From Hyposmocoma kahamanoa (Eukaryota; Arthropoda; Insecta; Lepidoptera; Cosmopterigidae): a DNA stretch of 64,000 nucleotides. Shown here one piece after another: positions 53,273 to 63,467 of the stretch (its first letter is position 1; the number at the start of each line of letters is the position of its first letter). The notes beneath the pieces were generated by a model, which ran no database searches, was not told the DNA's origin, and saw only the letters and a list, made by a program, of their open reading frames with translations. The stretch is taken from assembly GCF_003589595.1 (NCBI RefSeq), contig NW_020653993.1, positions 4,286,963 through 4,350,962 on the forward strand, given 5' to 3'. Both the position numbers and the translations under genes were made by a program.

Positions 53273-53699
53273 CTCTCGGTCTCTTTGAGAGATTCCCTGT
53301 AATTGCTGGTAGTGCCATGTTAATTAGACTATATAGGTCACAACAAAGCTAATAATTAATATGCACATTACTAGTAATATTACCTGTCACACTGTCTATA
53401 CACATCTTCCGAATTGATTTCTCAATAAAAAAAATATAAAAGATACGTTTCAAGTTTTATTAAAGCCAAATTAGGAATTCCCTCTAAAATTATAAGCTAA
53501 GGTTCTTCATTAACGTAAACATATAATTTTCGAGGTTTCAGCGTGTTGTCACAGTATATAAAATGTACAGTGTGTTTACTTTAATAGCAAATAGAATAAC
53601 TTTAACAACATTATATGAATTGACAGAAGGGAAAAATCGTGCACATAAATATATCACAATTATAAATACAAATATCAAACACAAAGAAAAATTCCTTTG
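53273..53699. other. Intergenic, nothing recognised
   Basis: No signal seen. Confidence 0.4.
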
Positions 53700-53776
53700 A
53701 CATAACAGGACCTGAACCTGTGTATGTGCTAAACCAGGGTCTTTGCTCTACCAAATGAGCTACACCTCGATCAACA
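53700..53776 (-). tRNA. tRNA-like sequence (pseudogene or SINE head)
   Basis: On the minus strand: box A 'gtagctcatttggtagagca' with a good D stem (GCTC/GAGC) and box B within a perfect T arm (ACAGG-TTCAGGT-CCTGT). The anticodon stem does not pair and the 7 bp acceptor stem is not complementary, so it cannot be a working tRNA. There is no second copy in this window to show it is a SINE. Confidence 0.4.
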
Positions 53777-53901
53777 GACCTTACGAATTTGATCTGTAAA
53801 ACTGTTTGTTACAGATCTTTTATTATCTATCGGCTTTCGATCTTTGTAACTAGTAGCTAGAGAATATTATAAATACATTGTATAAATCATAATACCATTT
53901 T

Positions 53902-54160
53902 TAGTAGCAGTAGGGCTCCTCCAGGGAAGTACTGCCACCTTACTTATTCCTGCCGCCAAGCAATAGTGTGAGCATTACTGAGTTCCAGTTTTGAAGGTGC
54001 TGGTGAAATCACAGGCACATGGGACTTGTCAACTTAATTCTCAGGGTGTAGGGTGTAGTGGGAGCGTTCCTCAGATCATTGTGATTTGAAACTCTGAGTA
54101 GTACTGCAACTGTAATTGACAGGCGAGTCGCTTACTCGTCACTTATTTATATTTAAAAAA
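53902..54160 (+). repeat. Family A repeat, copy 20
   Basis: 'agtagcagtagggctcctcc' (small deletion of 'ttgtgaaagagtccg'), intact middle, 'gacaggcgagtcgcttact', then 'cgtcacttatttatattta' and an A-run. Confidence 0.94.
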
Positions 54161-54632
54161 AATACTAAAAAAAATACGCATTTATTTGTCCAGAAGTAAG
54201 CACTGTGGATGCTAGTTCAAAAAAACCCGGCTTCAATTTCCGACAGCAGAACTTTAAGATCGTTGCTCGGGTATTCAAAATACTAGGAATTCCCTTGTTT
54301 GGGTTCTAGTAATTTGTGAAGGTGACTAGCATAATATTACTATCATATTATTTGAAAAGGAAAACACTTCAGTCAAAGTTTAACCGTATAAATTACATTA
54401 CTGAGTTCTATTCAAAACTTTGTTCAAGTCTCGTGATAATTATCTTTCAGGTAGTAATTAGGAGACGTGTGTGTCATTGTTAGGAGCGTTGACGCGTATC
54501 TAAGCATGACTTACGAGATTGCAAAACACGATAGTATTCAGTCAGTTGGTTATTACAATATAGACTCTGTGAATGGTACGCATTAGGTTGACATTAGTAA
54601 CAGGATATTTGTGGAAGAGATTTCCCTTTGCA
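54161..54632. other. Intergenic, nothing recognised
   Basis: No repeat. It ends in a splice-acceptor-like 'atttccctttgcag' at 54619-54632. Confidence 0.4.
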
Positions 54633-54855
54633 GAAAATTAAACTTTTGATTGCATTGTTTATATTTCATTATAATTTTATGTCTCAAATTTCCATACCGC
54701 AAATATATGGAGGTGGAAATTTGATACTTGAAGCAGCTACAGGAAAACGTTTTCACGACAGATCATCCCCAATGCTTGGAGTGCAACCACAGATGTCACA
54801 CGGGCGTCGCGTAATTAAACAAAAGACAATACAATTCATGTGGACCGAAATATAA
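54633..54855 (+). CDS. Weak candidate terminal exon, possible small secreted peptide
   Basis: I do not recognise a family. A frame open to TAA at 54853-54855 follows an acceptor-like 'tttccctttgcag'. It begins with a signal-peptide-like stretch (K-I-KLLIALFIFHYNFM), then about 55 residues including 'IYGGGNLILEAATGKRFHD' and 'SSPMLGVQPQM'. A 'GKR' could be a dibasic processing and amidation site. There is no initiating ATG before the hydrophobic stretch, so a 5' exon would be needed. An internal ATG within the stretch is the only start inside. No AATAAA follows closely. Chance frames of this size are common here. Confidence 0.2.
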
Positions 54856-55046
54856 ATTTTATTGTAGAAATAAGAAAGAGCACAGAATGGGAAAAGAATA
54901 AGTAAAGTAAAGGCGTAAAGGCTGCAACAAATCATAATGACAAAAAACAGGTACAATTGTATAAAAACACTCCCCACTTAAATTAAATACAGATTATGAC
55001 AAAAAAACACTTTCCCCAAAAGGGCTTGTATTTTCTAGAAATACTA
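54856..55046. other. Intergenic, nothing recognised
   Basis: A-rich. Confidence 0.4.
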
Positions 55047-55140
55047 TACTTTATAAGCAGTTCGGTTATATGATTTTCAGTGGTACTACAAATATAATAC
55101 TTTCCAAGGAGTTAGGTTACATGAGTTTTAATGGTATAAC
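55047..55140 (+). repeat. Tandem duplication, 51 bp period
   Basis: 55047-55089 and 55098-55140 align: 'tactttataagcagttcggtta' and 'tactttccaaggagttaggtta', then 'tggtact.ac' and 'tggtataac'. About a quarter of positions differ. Confidence 0.7.
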
Positions 55141-56154
55141 TGGTCAGATTTTTATGTGAAGACAAGCACGTGTGCTCGCTTCGGATATTTAGTAGAGAGT
55201 GGGATCGGAAAGAAAAAAAAATGAGCAATGAAGAAAGGGAATTGAAGACCGATTCAAAATTTCAAAGTTCGTGACCAAGAACCAGAGAAAACGGTGATAA
55301 AAAGGTGAGATGACGATGAAAGAAATCGCATTACTCATTTACCTCCAAAACATCAACCAAAAACTAGCTCCACCTTAGTTGAACTGGCGAAAAGATTAAA
55401 AAGGCCAAAAGAAAACACTAATAATTCGCATCTTTTGGAGTTCTAACTCCTGAGGTTTTAGCGTTCATTATGTGTCCAAAATTATATGTACGAAAATTAT
55501 ATCAACGGACTGACTTCTGTAGCTGAAGGTTTGATGTTACCTTGATCAACGTTTGAGCATAGCTGCATTGTGTACATCCAGTCACTAGGGACCTAACGCT
55601 ACCCGCTATCCATTAAATTTTGGTCCCAATCATAGACCGTATAAACTGTGATGAAGGTATCTTAGGTCTTGGTACGATACTATTTGAATATAGAATTGCA
55701 CTTTCACTTTATTGAATTAATTTGAAAATCGAACAATTGGCAAGGCAATTCTCACGTTTCATTTTTACGGCGTCAATTGTTCCGGTTTCTTACAAGGATC
55801 AAAAGACAATGGACCAAACGAGGTTACAGTACTAGAAGTGTCAGAAACCGCAAAAAACTTTTTCCATAAGACCCTCCGAAGCGCAGGCTGGATCCATTAA
55901 ATGAAATGTTTCACCAGAGTGGTCTACGTGTTTTGTGTACGTGACGTTTTGGTACTGGGGATATTTATGGAGTAACAAGTGTAGTTTGATATTGGCAAAT
56001 GCTTTGAAATAAAAATACACATGTGTCAAAATTTTTCAAAAATATTATTATGTATACTACCGTGATCAGTAAAAAAGGGCCGATCTGTCACTAATTTTAT
56101 TTTTTCTTGTGTGGATAAGGTATGAATTTTCGAGATATCTAAAATAATAGTTCT
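55141..56154. other. Intergenic, nothing recognised
   Basis: About 1 kb. No gene or repeat recognised. Confidence 0.4.
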
Positions 56155-56224
56155 CTTTTTTGCTGAACCGAATTGACTAAAATATTTTTTATTAAATTTC
56201 TGCTACTGGTTCAGCAAAAAAAAG
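56155..56224. repeat. Hairpin, 15 bp perfect stem
   Basis: 'cttttttgctgaacc' at 56155-56169 pairs with 'ggttcagcaaaaaaaag' at 56208-56224. The loop is 38 nt. Confidence 0.75.
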
Positions 56225-56476
56225 AAAAAAAATGGCGTAAAAATTTTGTATTGCCCTTTCAAATTGATAGATGAGGACGGAGAATACGTTACTTAGAACA
56301 TGGAGTAAAAGAAAGCAAAACAAAAGAAAGATTACGACTATAGCGTCTCGCGAATGCTGATCCACAGATTCCAAAACTAATTTGTCCGTTTTGTACAACA
56401 AAAAAGGAAGTGATTGAAATAAACAAGATGTTGTTTAAGGTGGTCATGTAACTTGTTTCCATTAGAAAAATGATTG
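56225..56476. other. Intergenic, nothing recognised
   Basis: No signal seen. Confidence 0.4.
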
Positions 56477-56715
56477 ATAATAATAATAATAATAATGTGC
56501 CAGGCAACCACACGAATTGTCTAGTTTCAAACTAAGGAACTCCCTGCGCTATGAGTACCAGGGCAACATAACTCACTGTGGGACACTTGCCTGAACACCC
56601 AGCCTAGAACCAATTTAGAAAAGTTAATTTCCTAAATTGGTCCTACCGGAAATCGAATACGGGACTTCCTCATCCAGTGTCCAAAATGCAAGCCGTTGGG
56701 TCACTGAGGTCGTAA
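56477..56715 (-). mobile_element. SINE C (tRNA-derived), full length
   Basis: Reversed. The AAT tail 'gataataataataataataa' is followed by 'tgtgccaggcaaccacacg', 'tagtttcaaactaaggaact', 'aaccaatttagaaaag', the box B complement 'ggaaatcgaatacggga', and the head 'ccaaaatgcaagccgttggg', 'tcactgaggtcg'. Best copy for defining the family. Confidence 0.9.
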
Positions 56716-57399
56716 TCTTTGCAGCACAAGTTTTAAGTATTTAATTTACTTATGGTGCGACTGAATCAATTATGAATTCGCCGGGCAAGACTTAACTCGC
56801 ATTCGTTTTTCTCCACCATTATCGATATTGTAACTGAACACAAATAAGTTAGCAAGAATAAATAATCTTGAAAGCGGTCGAATACCGAAAAGGAAGTATG
56901 ATAGACTTATACAGAACATAATGACATCATTATAAATCTGATCGAAGGAAAATGAAGTGACCGAGAATAAGTCGTCAATTTGACCAATTCAAAACAAAAA
57001 TGTCAATGAGGTCAAAGACAAGCTTGTTAGAGAATGAAATGGCGTTTACTATGCCGCCAATAAGTTTAAGAGGGATACAAAATTGGATTTACAACAAATA
57101 CTATCACCAGTTGAATTATAATTATACAGGCACGTTTTTGTTGTATCCCGTATAAAGAGCTCTGCGGCTAAACAACTTGCTTAACTCAGCCACTTTATTC
57201 GCCTAGTTTCCTTATAATAAGTATTTATGGCGGTATTTTGAGTATCAACCGTAGAAATTTCTGCACTGTACGCTTTCTTCAATATTATGTTTTGTTTTCC
57301 ACCTTAAATTTCTGATCAATACTTTAATATCAACTGAAGTGAAAACATTTACAAAGTATTTATTTTGAAAATGAAGTTCTTGTATTGACTATTTGTTTA
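56716..57399. other. Intergenic, nothing recognised
   Basis: No signal seen. Confidence 0.4.
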
Positions 57400-57910
57400 G
57401 AATAGAATAGAATAGAATAGACATTTATTGCAACGCCACAACACATAGATACAAAAAAAAAATATTGACACTACTTAGACAAGCAAAACAAAACAAAAAG
57501 ACGTAATAAACAAAATTAAAATAAAATGAAATAAGACAATAACAAACAAAGAGCAAAACAAAAAATACTAAATATAACAACTACAAATGTTGTACTGTCA
57601 TGTGTGCGGTTGTGGCGTATGCAAAAGGACTTCATTCAGCTTATGCCACAGCCGCAATTGACTGTGGCCAGGGCTGGGCAGTATTTGAATTACTTGTATT
57701 TGAAATACGTATTTAAAATACAAATACGTATTTTGTATTTGTATTTCAATTACTCCCTAAAAATGTATTTTGTAATTGGTATTTCAAATACCTGACCGTA
57801 ATGTATTTTGTAATTTGTATTTCAAATACTTTCGTTGTAAAATACATTTCAACAAAATACTTTTTTCTTTTCAATGTACAACCTATTGTGTGACGTGCAT
57901 AGATTTATAT

Positions 57911-58020
57911 CAGTGTTGGGCATTAATCAATTAAATTTCAATCAGATTAAAAAATCTATTCAATTGCAATTGATTTCGATTGAATTGATTTTAATTGCAA
58001 TTTGATTAATTTTATTAGTT
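57911..58020 (+). mobile_element. Second hAT-like terminus inside the hAT element
   Basis: 'cagtgttgggcattaatcaa' resembles a hAT start (CAG...TGGGCA). It is followed by subterminal repeats of 'caattgcaattgattt' and 'gattgaattgattttaattg'. No matching right end 'tgcccaacactg' was found in the window. Confidence 0.5.
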
Positions 58021-58087
58021 GTTCTAAGAAACAATTGAAACTAACAATTAAAACCGAAACTATCAAGTAAAAGTGTCATTACGAATA

Positions 58088-58396
58088 TGGGTTAGGGGAT
58101 GGGTTTGGGGTGGGTTAGGGGGTCGGTTAGGGGATCGGTTGAGGGTTAGGGGTCAGTTGGGGGTCGGTTAGCAGGTTAGTTAAGGGGTCGGTTAGGGAGT
58201 CCCAACCGACCACTTAACCGGTCCCCAACCGACCCCCCAACCGGACCCTAACCGACCCCCTACCGACACCTAACCGAACCCCAAACCGACACCTTAATCG
58301 ACCTCCAACCGGACCCCGTAATCGAGCCCCTATCTGAGCCCCTAACTGACCCCCCAACCGGCACACTAACCGACCCCCCCAACTGACCCCCCCAAC
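58088..58396. repeat. Strand-switching G-rich/C-rich array
   Basis: 58088-58200 consists of imperfect 11-12 bp units of the type 'ggggtcggtta'. From 58201 to 58396 the same unit continues as its complement ('ccgacccc..aac'). The switch is abrupt at about 58200. The array contains GGTTAGG, resembling but not equal to the insect telomere repeat TTAGG. It has strong hairpin and G-quadruplex potential. Confidence 0.9.
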
Positions 58397-58535
58397 CTTC
58401 GTGGTGGTATTATGTGTGAAGAACTACATACAAAAAATATATGTAATTTGATTGAAGTCGTTGTAAATGACGAAGTAAATGCAAGTGATCAATTGCTTTT
58501 TTGCAAAGAGTATCTATTATATGTATGTATGTGTA

Positions 58536-58585
58536 TATGTGTGTGTGTGAGTGCGTGTGTGTGCGTGCGTGCGTGCGTGCGTACG

Positions 58586-58616
<31 letters not shown>

Positions 58617-58662
58617 CTGCTTGCGTGCGTGCCTGCGTGCGTGCGTGCGTGCGTCCGTTTGT
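58536..58662. repeat. (TG)n/(GTGC)n microsatellite
   Basis: TG dinucleotides grade into an almost pure GTGC tetranucleotide run with a few C/T variants. The Cys/Arg/Val-rich and Thr/His/Arg-rich frames here are translations of the repeat, not genes. Confidence 0.97.
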
Positions 58663-58699
58663 GTAAAGCGGAACGTTCAAAAAATGAAGTATGAAATTA

Positions 58700-58965
58700 T
58701 TTGATTTTTAATTCGGGACTTAATCACGTATAAACATATTTTATTTACCTCGACGTTTCGGACATATTGCAACGTCCATGGTCTCGCAGGGACTGAAGAG
58801 GCGGGTGTCAGCATCTTCTAGTTGTGCGCGTTTTTCTAACTACCCGCACTTTATCTTCATTACTTATTTGTGCACTAGGGTTCTCACTACACCGACACAC
58901 AACACTCACGACATCTTAAATACTCGTATTCAATGCAGTAGAAGCACATTTGCAGGTGGCAACAG
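58700..58965 (-). mobile_element. Penelope-like element terminal-repeat fragment
   Basis: 'cgggacttaatcacgtataa' followed by 'ttacctcgacgtttcgga' and 'aacgtccatggtctcgcagg' resembles the terminal sequences I know from Penelope-like elements in insects. No coding part is present here. The link to the element at 39357 is by family knowledge, not by a match within the window. Confidence 0.45.
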
Positions 58966-59359
58966 TGCATGGTATTGTCAAAGACGTCAAAGTCATCTTT
59001 TCGCGGTTATAACTTAGAGTAGCAGGGTTCTAGGGTTATAGCCGCCATTTTGCGGTTGGTTTAAATTGCACATTTGCATCCTTTATAGGCCGAGTAGATA
59101 GGGATAACGTATCGCGTGAGCGGCTAATTTGTGTTGTGAACGTGTTATGAATGGCACTTACACGTATATACAGTATTCGACATGTATAGGAATATTAATA
59201 ATAATTATACGTACTTCGTGCTCTGAAGTATGGTTGTATTGGTTTAACAGTTTTTTTCTGGTAAAACTGAATATTTAAAACTTCTTTTTCAAGATATGTA
59301 TTGTGGAAGGAAATGCTTTGAAGGAAATTGTTGGTTTCCACATGTCGCGATAAGTATAC

Positions 59360-59530
59360 TAATAAAGTATTTTGTAATTTGTATTTGTATTTTGTATTTT
59401 AAATACACCCCATGAAAGTATTTTGTATTTTGTATTTCAAATACACCTCAAGAAAGTATTTGGTATTTTGTATTTTAAATACATTTAAGGAAGTATTTTG
59501 TAATTTGTATTTCAATTAAGATGTAGCATG
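59360..59530. repeat. Subterminal tandem array, ~45-50 bp period
   Basis: Four units containing 'aagtattttgtaatttgtat' and 'ttcaaatacac' or 'tttaaatacat' next to the right hAT end. Confidence 0.85.
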
Positions 59531-59595
59531 TATTTTGCCCAGCCCTGACTGTGGCGCTGGTTTTCAATGAGCCCTGAGCTGAGATGAGTGACGGA

Positions 59596-60904
59596 CGTGT
59601 GTGTCGCAAAATAAAATAAACTACTTAAATAATTGCGTATGTGTTCTTTGTACGTTGTGTTAATGCTGTGTGTTATATTATAGATCGCAAAAGTACTTAA
59701 ATATAGCAAATATATATATACATATAAATATACCTACTGTGTGCGTTTATAGTGTGGTGACGTAATTACATAATAAATAAAATTATACAACTCGTTCGCT
59801 CCGAGTTGGGTTAGACAAAAGACGCGCGGACTGACGCACGGGAGGGGTGGGGTCGCTATTTGACAACCGGCACATCGCCGATCACACGATTGTATTGTTT
59901 AATGCAACTTACTCCGTTGCGTTGTAAACAAGTTTCGTCCTCCGTCGTCGTAGGTATTTACTACGCATAATAGCATGCAATGTCCTATACCATAATGTTT
60001 GAATTTCTTTTTCTTTTTTTATTTAGTTAACGTTATTTTTGCAAGTTCTGTGCAATTAGATCTCGACCAATAAGAGACCCAACAAATATTACTTCCTCTT
60101 CTTGTTGTCTCGTCGTTTAATTTGTTTTAAAATTATATAGACTTTGCATAACATAATTGGTAACTGTAATAGCGCCATCTGTTGCCACGTAGGTTTTTCC
60201 ATCGTGTGGGTGTTCAGTATTGCATTGACTGGGTTAGAACACCCCAGTCACATTAGGTTAGTTCCTGAAGCGCCAAAACCATTTTGCCCCTACAACGACA
60301 AGACAAGAATCTTAATTAAGGATTATTCAGCCCAGTGTACCAAACGAAACTGAAAAGAGGTTTGTTTTAGTAACCCATAACATATCGTTATTTTGCTACG
60401 CTACTAAGCTTTTGGCTATTGATTACTGTAACAAAGCTCTTCCTCCCTCCAATTACCTGGTATTAAGCCTTAATTTATGACTAAATATTTAACGGAAAAA
60501 TCGATTACGTTTGTACATTGTCTCTTGGTTAGCGTAAATAGACCCTAGCCTATAATAATATAAGGCTGATTAAAATTTATACTACGCTTTCATATCCAGA
60601 GATAAAGAACCTTATTTCAGGGGGTTAAAAACTAAATTACACAACCAAGTTACGACATACAGATGTCAATACAACGAAGTATTAGGGCCAGCGCAAACCA
60701 GTGGACGGAAAGTCGGAGTATTTCTCTACAGTGTATTGAAGAGCGCGTTAGAAGGCACTGCTGCGAGGGGCTCCGGTGTGCGATGTATTCCACCGGTATG
60801 CGCTAAAATTCACCGGTATACACCGAGAATCTGCCTCAACGCACCGTAGACTTTTCGACTGTGAAACGGATTCAAATCCGAGCCTCCGGTATCGGCGGAT
60901 GCGG
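59596..60904. other. Intergenic, nothing firmly recognised
   Basis: About 1.3 kb. A CpG-rich patch lies at 59790-59960 ('aaaagacgcgcggactgacg', 'tccgtcgtcgtaggta'). The 69-codon frame at 60144-60353 is unrecognised. Confidence 0.35.
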
Positions 60905-61222
60905 CAGTAGCAGTAAAGTTCCTCGTGAAAGAGTTCGTCCAAGAAAGTATTGCCATCTTATCTATTTCAGCCGTTAAGCCCTAATGTGACCATTACTGCG
61001 TTCTGGTTTTGAAGGGTAAAGGTGCTGGTGAAATAATGCTATTATTATAATTATTAAATTATTATTTTGCATAATCGGATTGTCAACTTATGTCTCAAAG
61101 TGCTGGGTGCAGCAGCAGTGCTTCTCAGACCTTTGTGGCTTATAGCTCTGAGTAGAACTGCAACTGTCATGGACAGGCAAGTTACCTACCACCAGGCGTA
61201 CGACATAGTCGTCCGGTCAATG
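60905..61222 (+). repeat. Family A repeat, copy 21
   Basis: 'agtagcagtaaagttcctcg', 'gttttgaagggtaaaggtgc', 'tcatggacaggcaagttacc' and 'ggcgtacgacatagtcgtcc'. The 'tacaggcacatgggac' segment is replaced by ~45 bp of AT-rich sequence (61036-61080). Confidence 0.93.
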
Positions 61223-61950
61223 GGATTTAAAAAATGCTGTGGCATTCTAGCGGACTCTGTTGCGGACGCTTGCGGTATCCTAAGGGACATCCTTCATTGT
61301 GTGCGCTGGTGAGCAAACGATCCTCTTCGATATTCTCCGCCACTATCTGCCGGTATGCACTAATCCTTATTGGTTGCTACCATACCGCTCTTTTCCGTTT
61401 CGCTATGGTAGATAATGCGCTTTGCTTGGTAAGGCGCGACAATTTCCTGCGTGTCGATGAAGAAAATTTCCCATTACTGTTTGAATGTCAGAATAGCCCG
61501 TTGCTCAAATTGGCGTATTGCTTATGTAAGTGTGAATATTATGATGTTTATTATGAGCATAAACTCCTATGTCATGTTAAGTCAGAATAGCTTTGTCTTA
61601 CGAGCGTTGTCTCGTGATAATACTAGAGCCTTTTTGGTGTAAAGAATTGTACTCCTGGGTACTAACAATAAAGATTTTCACATACTCACTGATGTTCACT
61701 GGTGTATTCACATCGTCAATTGAGTACAAGAACTAATAAAACCTTTGAGCTATATGCGTGAGCCCGGGAAAATCTTACTATCACGATTCAGGTATTTCAT
61801 AAAATGTTTCTAACACTATCAACATTAACAAGACCAACTAAACCTGTTTGGTCACTACAATTTTAATTATAAGGGTTATTTTCCATAAAAATAAGCATTA
61901 ATCTATATATCGCCGCCTTAGAGTGAAAAGCATACGCATTTTCACATTTT
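61223..61950. other. Intergenic, nothing recognised
   Basis: A 118-codon frame at 61234-61590 has no recognisable family or splice context. Confidence 0.4.
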
Positions 61951-62170
61951 AACTGCCTCTGTGGCCGAACGGTTACCATGCCGGACTGCCACGCAGAGGC
62001 CCCAGGTTCGATTCCCGGGCCGGGAGAAATATTTATATGGCCTACATTTATTTCTGTCGTGAGTTTGGGTGTAATTTGTGGTTGTCTATGTGTGTGTGCA
62101 TGGCACCCGCGACACAGGGTTTCCCTAGTGCGGGGCTATGTTGAGTGTGTGTATTATTATTATTATTACT
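61951..62170 (+). mobile_element. SINE B (tRNA-derived), full-length reference copy
   Basis: Head 'aactgcctctgtggccgaac' with box A 'tggccgaacggttaccatgc', box B 'ggttcgattcc' at 62005-62015, body 'ggcctacatttatttctgtc', 'ttgtggttgtctatgtgtg', 'gcacccgcgacacagggtt', 'tccctagtgcggggctatg', and an ATT tail. Pol III promoter boxes in a repeated tRNA-like head define it as a tRNA-class SINE. Confidence 0.95.
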
Positions 62171-62194
62171 GATTTTCGTTGATGAAAAACTTAT

Positions 62195-62223
62195 AAGCTT
62201 AGGCTAGCTAGCTAGGCTAGGCT
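62195..62223. repeat. (GCTAG)n-like short tandem
   Basis: 'aggctagctagctaggctag' repeat of GGCTA/GCTA. Confidence 0.8.
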
Positions 62224-62700
62224 CCTTCCTTCTTCAGCACCACATCTCAAATGCCTCCAATCGTTCTCCGTCTCTCTGTGTCATTGTCCACGACTCACTG
62301 ACATACAATGCAATACTCCAAATGTACATTTTCATCAATCGTTTCCTGGCCTTTTATGAAATTTTTTTGAACGCCTTTTTAGCCATTGCAATTCGTGAAA
62401 CTATGTCCAAAGTACACCTGGAATCACTGGTTATTAAACTGTTCAAGTATCTAAAGTTAGTTATTTCATCCAATGGTTTGTTGTTTAGTTTTATGATTGG
62501 TTTAAAAGTTTTGGATTTTTACAACTGATGAGTAATTTTGTTTTATTAATATTAATCTTCAGTTCAAGTTCTGTAAACACTACGTCCATGCTCGATATTA
62601 GGCTCTTGCAATTACTGAGCATTTTCAGCTAAAGCAGTTATGTTGTCTGCGAACCTAATGAATGGCAATATTTCACCATTAAACCCAAGTTTAATTACCA
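62218..62700 (-). pseudogene. RTE-type LINE, reverse-transcriptase catalytic region
   Basis: On the minus strand: 'GEILPFIRFADNITALAEN' (RT catalytic box, normally F/YADD, here FADN), then about 60 residues, then 'DEITNFRYLNSLITSDSRC', 'DIVSRIAMAKKAF', 'ARKRLMKMYIWSIALYVSESWTM' and 'RDGERLEAFEMWC'. This is the palm and thumb of RTE-type LINE reverse transcriptase ('FADD', 'YLGS.IT.D..C...I..RI..AK.AF', 'W..ALYGSETWT', 'LEAFEMWCYRR'). Frameshifts and stops break it into at least three pieces. The Asp-to-Asn change at the second catalytic aspartate alone would inactivate it. Confidence 0.88.
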
Positions 62701-62811
62701 ATAATTAACTAACTTAAAATGCTAAGGAAATTTCATTACGCAATTTATAACGTTTATAAATAAAACTTGAACCAGAACATGTCAATGCAGCAAATGAAAA
62801 TTCAATATAGT

Positions 62812-62965
62812 AAGTTAACCGTACACGCCCCATTGTCAGGCATAGGTCTCCCATAAAGAGAGGGTTGGTACTTAGACAATATTGGCCCGATCCTGAATGC
62901 CACGCATTTTAGAACGTAAGCATGTATGATGATATTGATGATGCAATGATTCCGTGACCTTTTAC
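62812..62965 (-). repeat. Repeat O, diverged copy
   Basis: 'cgccccattgtcaggcatag', 'gtctcccataaagagagggtt', then 'tgatgatattgatgatg'. The order fits repeat O with heavy divergence. Confidence 0.45.
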
Positions 62966-63467
62966 CACTGTTTACTCTGTGATCAGCGAAAGTAAACCCT
63001 CCGTTATGCATATATAGAGTCTATTAAAAGTAGAACTTTATCTTAAAACATTAAAAAATAAAATTACACACTACCAGCTTCATCTGCATGTTATCAGAAA
63101 CCCCTAAAATTATAGTATTTCATATAAAAAAGAACCCAATTTTTGGTGCTGCGATCCTACAGTACCTTATTATCTTGGCGTTTAGTTCTATTTTTGAGAA
63201 TGAAATTATACATTTTAGCTTGAAAATAATTATAGTCCAGTACTGTAATATACTACACCAACTAATATACTGTATTATGTAATATACTTCTACCTCAAAA
63301 AAAAACTTTAGTGTGCATGTGTTTAGTTATATTGTATGCTCTTGTGATAATATTGTCGTTTGACCGCGGTGGTTTTTTAAGGCGATCTATAAAAATTTTT
63401 ACTCAAAAAAAATAAATGTTCAAAAACTTGTTTGTTACGATGCTATCGTCACATGAAATTGATATTA
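62966..63467. other. Intergenic, nothing recognised
   Basis: AT-rich. Confidence 0.4.

Larger units (their letters stand above)
57669..59547. mobile_element. hAT-superfamily element, 1879 bp, intact ends
   Basis: Perfect 12 bp TIRs CAGGGCTGGGCA / TGCCCAGCCCTG and a perfect 8 bp target duplication 'actgtggc' (57661-57668 and 59548-59555). Both ends carry arrays of 'gtatttgtatttcaaatac'-type subterminal repeats (57680-57870 and 59360-59530), as in hAT elements where the transposase binds such motifs. No transposase frame is present. The interior is a patchwork of arrays and fragments annotated separately, so it is non-autonomous and has probably captured other sequences. Confidence 0.95.
57400..59595 (+). 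repeat. Dispersed repeat H, copy 2, split by a hAT element
   Basis: Left part 57400-57668 ('aatagaatagaatagaatag', 'gacatttattgcaacgccac', 'gtgcggttgtggcgtatgca', 'attgactgtggc'), right part 59548-59595 ('actgtggcgctggttttcaa'). Copy 1 at 17100 has the uninterrupted target. Confidence 0.92.

Noticed and set aside
58088..58396. Internal telomere (TTAGG)n array
   Set aside because: GGTTAGG words occur, but the unit is 11-12 bp and contains TCGG. It is not a pure pentanucleotide telomere repeat, and it lies inside a hAT element.
58412..58704. Long frames rich in Cys-Val-Arg-Ala (plus strand) and Thr-His-Ala-Arg (minus strand)
   Set aside because: They are direct translations of the GTGC/TG microsatellite in every frame.
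61962..62036. Functional tRNA gene
   Set aside because: Boxes A and B are present, but the same head plus body recurs at 350, 16070, 22085, 27888 and 47441, so it is a SINE.
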